DNA from: Spirochaetota bacterium
GTDB lineage: Bacteria; Spirochaetota; JAGLSM01
Assembly: GCA_023135745.1 (NCBI GenBank)
Contig: JAGLSM010000073.1
Location: 1 to 8,086 of the forward strand
Direction of reading: 5' to 3'
Length of the DNA stretch: 8,086 bases
Part shown: in pieces, positions 6,761-8,086 of the stretch
Layout of the letters: every line of letters begins with the position of its first letter
How positions within the stretch are numbered: position 1 is the stretch's first letter
Notes under the pieces: generated by a model
Database searches by the model: none
What the model was told of the DNA's origin: nothing
Seen by the model: the letters and a program-made list of their open reading frames with translations, nothing else
Made by a program: the position numbers and the translations under genes

Positions 6761-6789
6761 ATAATAATCAGTATTTTACATCAATACAA
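6761..6789 (-). promoter_or_regulatory. Sigma-70 promoter for the four-gene minus-strand unit
   Basis: TTGTAT (6789-6784) and TATTAT (6766-6761) on the minus strand are 17 bases apart. Transcription should start near 6754, about 40 bases before the preferred ATG at 6714. A second, poorer pair (TTGTTA at 6820-6815 with CATATT at 6797-6792, also 17 apart) lies just upstream. No other good promoter is seen between the four genes, which are separated by 15 bases or fewer or overlap, so this probably drives them all. Confidence 0.5.
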
Positions 6790-6904
6790 TAAATATGCTT
6801 GCTGTCTTTTAATATAACAATAAGGTTCCTCTATTAATTTAATTTATCCTAATGTGTCTGGATTGTGGTTAGAAATAGCAGAATATAATTTAGCTGATAA
6901 TGCT

Positions 6905-6940
6905 CCCCTTCCATTTGAGGGAAGGGGCTGGGGGTTAGGT
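6905..6940. repeat. GC-rich palindrome plus G-runs, likely dispersed intergenic repeat unit
   Basis: CCCCTTCC (6905-6912) and GGAAGGGG (6920-6927) form an 8-bp stem around the loop ATTTGAG. G-rich sequence continues to the right: GGG (6919-6921), GGGG (6924-6927), GGGGG (6930-6934) and GG (6938-6939), enough for a possible G-quadruplex in competition with the hairpin. It stands out sharply in very AT-rich surroundings. One frame reads PLPFEGRGWGLG, a spurious peptide that I recall turning up repeatedly from short dispersed repeats in many bacterial genomes. There is no U-tract on either side, so it is not a standard terminator. The remaining intergenic DNA from about 6790 to 7017 shows no gene or site I can support. 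Confidence 0.6.
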
Positions 6941-7017
6941 CAAAGGTTGAAAACGAATTTTGATTTACCTAAAATAAAAATCACACCAATAAATATGCAG
7001 CAATCAATTCAATTATC

Positions 7018-7536
7018 CTATTTTCTAATCTTGAAGGTCTTAAGGGTTTGTTCAAATTTTTTATAGGCATCTACATAATATCCATCCAATGCCGTAAAAA
7101 TAAATCGATATTGAATTCCCTTGTACGCAAGAACTATAACAACACCAAGATACGTAACGCCCTTGGTTGTTATAAATCCTATCTCCTGTTTATATCCGGG
7201 AATTTTAAGATCATTAAAAACCCTCTGTCTTAATATCCACATTCTTGAAGATTGGCTTTTAATTCTGCTGTCTATTGTATCAACCGAATGTCTTATCCCT
7301 CCATGTTCCTTATATGCCGAAAAGCTCATAACCGCTAAATCCTTTGTATTCACGTACTCTACCAAACCATCCTTAAGAACTGAAGTCCGGATGATAGAAT
7401 TGCCATGCCAGCCGCCGCCTTTAACAGTAAAAGAACATCTATATTTTGAGCTGCTGTAATTTATTCCTACAGATTTAGCAAAGGAAAGAGCATGTAAGAA
7501 ACAGATGATTACACTATAAAGTATTAATCTTTTCAT
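7018..7536 (-). CDS. Unknown secreted or periplasmic protein
   Basis: A 172-residue protein with a clean signal peptide: MKRLILYSVIICFLHALSFA, with cleavage expected after SFA (residue 20). There is no lipobox cysteine and no further membrane segment. The mature part of about 150 residues has one cysteine (in KYRCSFTV), a WHGNSIIRTSV strand and turn, and a C-terminal pattern, YRFIFTALDGYYVDAYKKFEQTLKTFKI. A core strand followed by a helix ending F-x-x-x-L-x-T-F is reminiscent of PsbP/DcrB-like lipid-facing domains. That resemblance is weak and I would not name the family on it. AGAGGA eight bases before the ATG is a strong ribosome binding site. The gene follows rsmD by 36 bases on the same strand and is probably co-transcribed with it. 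No terminator is visible after its stop. Confidence 0.82.
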   Translation of the reverse strand: MKRLILYSVIICFLHALSFAKSVGINYSSSKYRCSFTVKGGGWHGNSIIRTSVLKDGLVEYVNTKDLAVMSFSAYKEHGGIRHSVDTIDSRIKSQSSRMWILRQRVFNDLKIPGYKQEIGFITTKGVTYLGVVIVLAYKGIQYRFIFTALDGYYVDAYKKFEQTLKTFKIRK

Positions 7537-7572
7537 TTGCGGTTCCTCTTCATTAATATCAATTTTATAAGA

Positions 7573-8086
7573 TCAGTTTCCAAAAAACAGAAGACGTGTT
7601 TCTCCGTACTTCTCACTTCTAAACAGATTAAAATTTTTTAAGCCCGGATTACTCTCACGTGCAGACTGTTCATAAATTATTACACCATTCTCCGAGATAA
7701 TACCACAGTTTAAAGACTCTTCCAAGAGTTTTTTATCTGCTTCAGAATAATAAGGTGGATCAATGAAAATAAAATCGAACGGCTTCATATTTTTTTTATA
7801 AAAACTATTGAGATATTTAATTGCAGTAATTGATTCAACAATCCCGGTTACTTTAAAGTTTATTAGATTTTTCCTTATTATTCCAGATGCTCTTAAATCC
7901 TTTTCAACAAAAACAGCCGACTTTGCCCCTCTTGAAAGTGCCTCAATTCCAATAGCTCCTGATCCGGCATATAAATCAAGACAGGAAAATCCATTCATCG
8001 GACCAAGAATATTAAACAGTGACTCTCTTACCCGATCAGTAGTTGGTCTGAGTCCTGTTTTTGGAACAATCAGCTTCCGTCCTTTT
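7573..8086 (-). CDS. rsmD: 16S rRNA (guanine966-N2)-methyltransferase RsmD, 5' end cut by window edge
   Basis: This S-adenosylmethionine-dependent enzyme methylates N2 of G966 in 16S rRNA (E. coli numbering) during small-subunit assembly. The frame is open to the right edge and gives 170 residues, so an ATG at 7998 is internal and not the start. Upstream of it the conserved N-terminal block is plainly readable: KGRKLIVPKTGLRPTTDRVR, then ESLFNIL. In visible-residue numbering the SAM-binding motif LDLYAGSGAIGIEALSRGA is at 36-54, an acidic VEKD ends motif II at about 60-63, and the catalytic DPPY of amino-methyltransferases is at 109-112 (FIFIDPPYY). Only about ten N-terminal residues should be missing, giving a total near 180, close to family size. 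It is the first visible gene of a unit with the secreted protein downstream. Confidence 0.95.
   Translation of the reverse strand, partial: KGRKLIVPKTGLRPTTDRVRESLFNILGPMNGFSCLDLYAGSGAIGIEALSRGAKSAVFVEKDLRASGIIRKNLINFKVTGIVESITAIKYLNSFYKKNMKPFDFIFIDPPYYSEADKKLLEESLNCGIISENGVIIYEQSARESNPGLKNFNLFRSEKYGETRLLFFGN

Noticed and set aside
6905..6927. The GC-rich palindrome as a terminator for the 7018 gene.
   Set aside because: It lies about 90 bases past the stop and has no T-run on either strand after the stem, so it lacks the form of an intrinsic terminator.
6854..7066. A plus-strand open frame of 70 codons spanning the GC-rich palindrome.
   Set aside because: It has no ribosome binding site, runs into the end of the 7018 gene on the other strand, and its central peptide is just the translation of the repeat.
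7121..7459. A plus-strand open frame of 112 codons.
   Set aside because: It lies wholly opposite the secreted-protein gene at 7018-7536, which has a signal peptide and a strong ribosome binding site; the plus frame has neither.
7573..7998. A reading of rsmD starting at the ATG at 7998.
   Set aside because: The conserved RsmD N-terminal block (GRKL ... GLRPTTDRVRE) is encoded in the same frame upstream up to the window edge, so this ATG is internal.

Overview
The window is AT-rich bacterial DNA, most likely from a spirochaete or a close relative. Three things suggest this: an outer-membrane protein with the FadL/UPF0164-type N-terminus typical of treponemes, a long cytoplasmic protein of regular TPR repeats of a kind common in spirochaetes, and several secreted or barrel-like proteins with no obvious family. 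This is an inference from protein style; no rRNA or other decisive marker is present.

Layout from left to right. (1) 1-494, minus strand: an incomplete gene for an unknown exported or membrane-anchored protein, started at TTG, running off the left edge. (2) 652-1572, plus: an unknown secreted protein, probably an outer-membrane beta-barrel, closed by a perfect 17-bp hairpin that can terminate transcription from both sides. (3) 1635-1774, minus: a small gene with a good promoter, a strong ribosome binding site and an ATG, but with its reading frame broken by one missing base just after the start. (4) 2053-3174, plus: a TPR-repeat protein. (5) 6714 down to 3194, minus: a tight four-gene unit. 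It encodes a small two-helix membrane protein, the FadL-like outer-membrane protein, homoserine dehydrogenase and a sugar-phosphate nucleotidyltransferase. A clear promoter lies in front of it. (6) About 6715-7017: intergenic DNA with a conspicuous GC-rich palindrome followed by G-runs. (7) 8086 down to 7018, minus: rsmD (16S rRNA methyltransferase, truncated by the right edge) followed closely by an unknown secreted protein.

How the genes relate: homoserine dehydrogenase makes homoserine for threonine and methionine synthesis, the nucleotidyltransferase supplies an activated sugar, and RsmD modifies the ribosome. These are ordinary housekeeping functions. Their operon partners are envelope proteins, and nothing in the sequence shows a functional link beyond co-transcription. 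I see no mobile element, CRISPR array, defence system, tRNA or rRNA. The window looks like ordinary chromosome. The best leads are the frame-broken small gene at 1635-1774 and the GC-rich repeat at 6905-6940; I do not see a convincing new multi-gene system.
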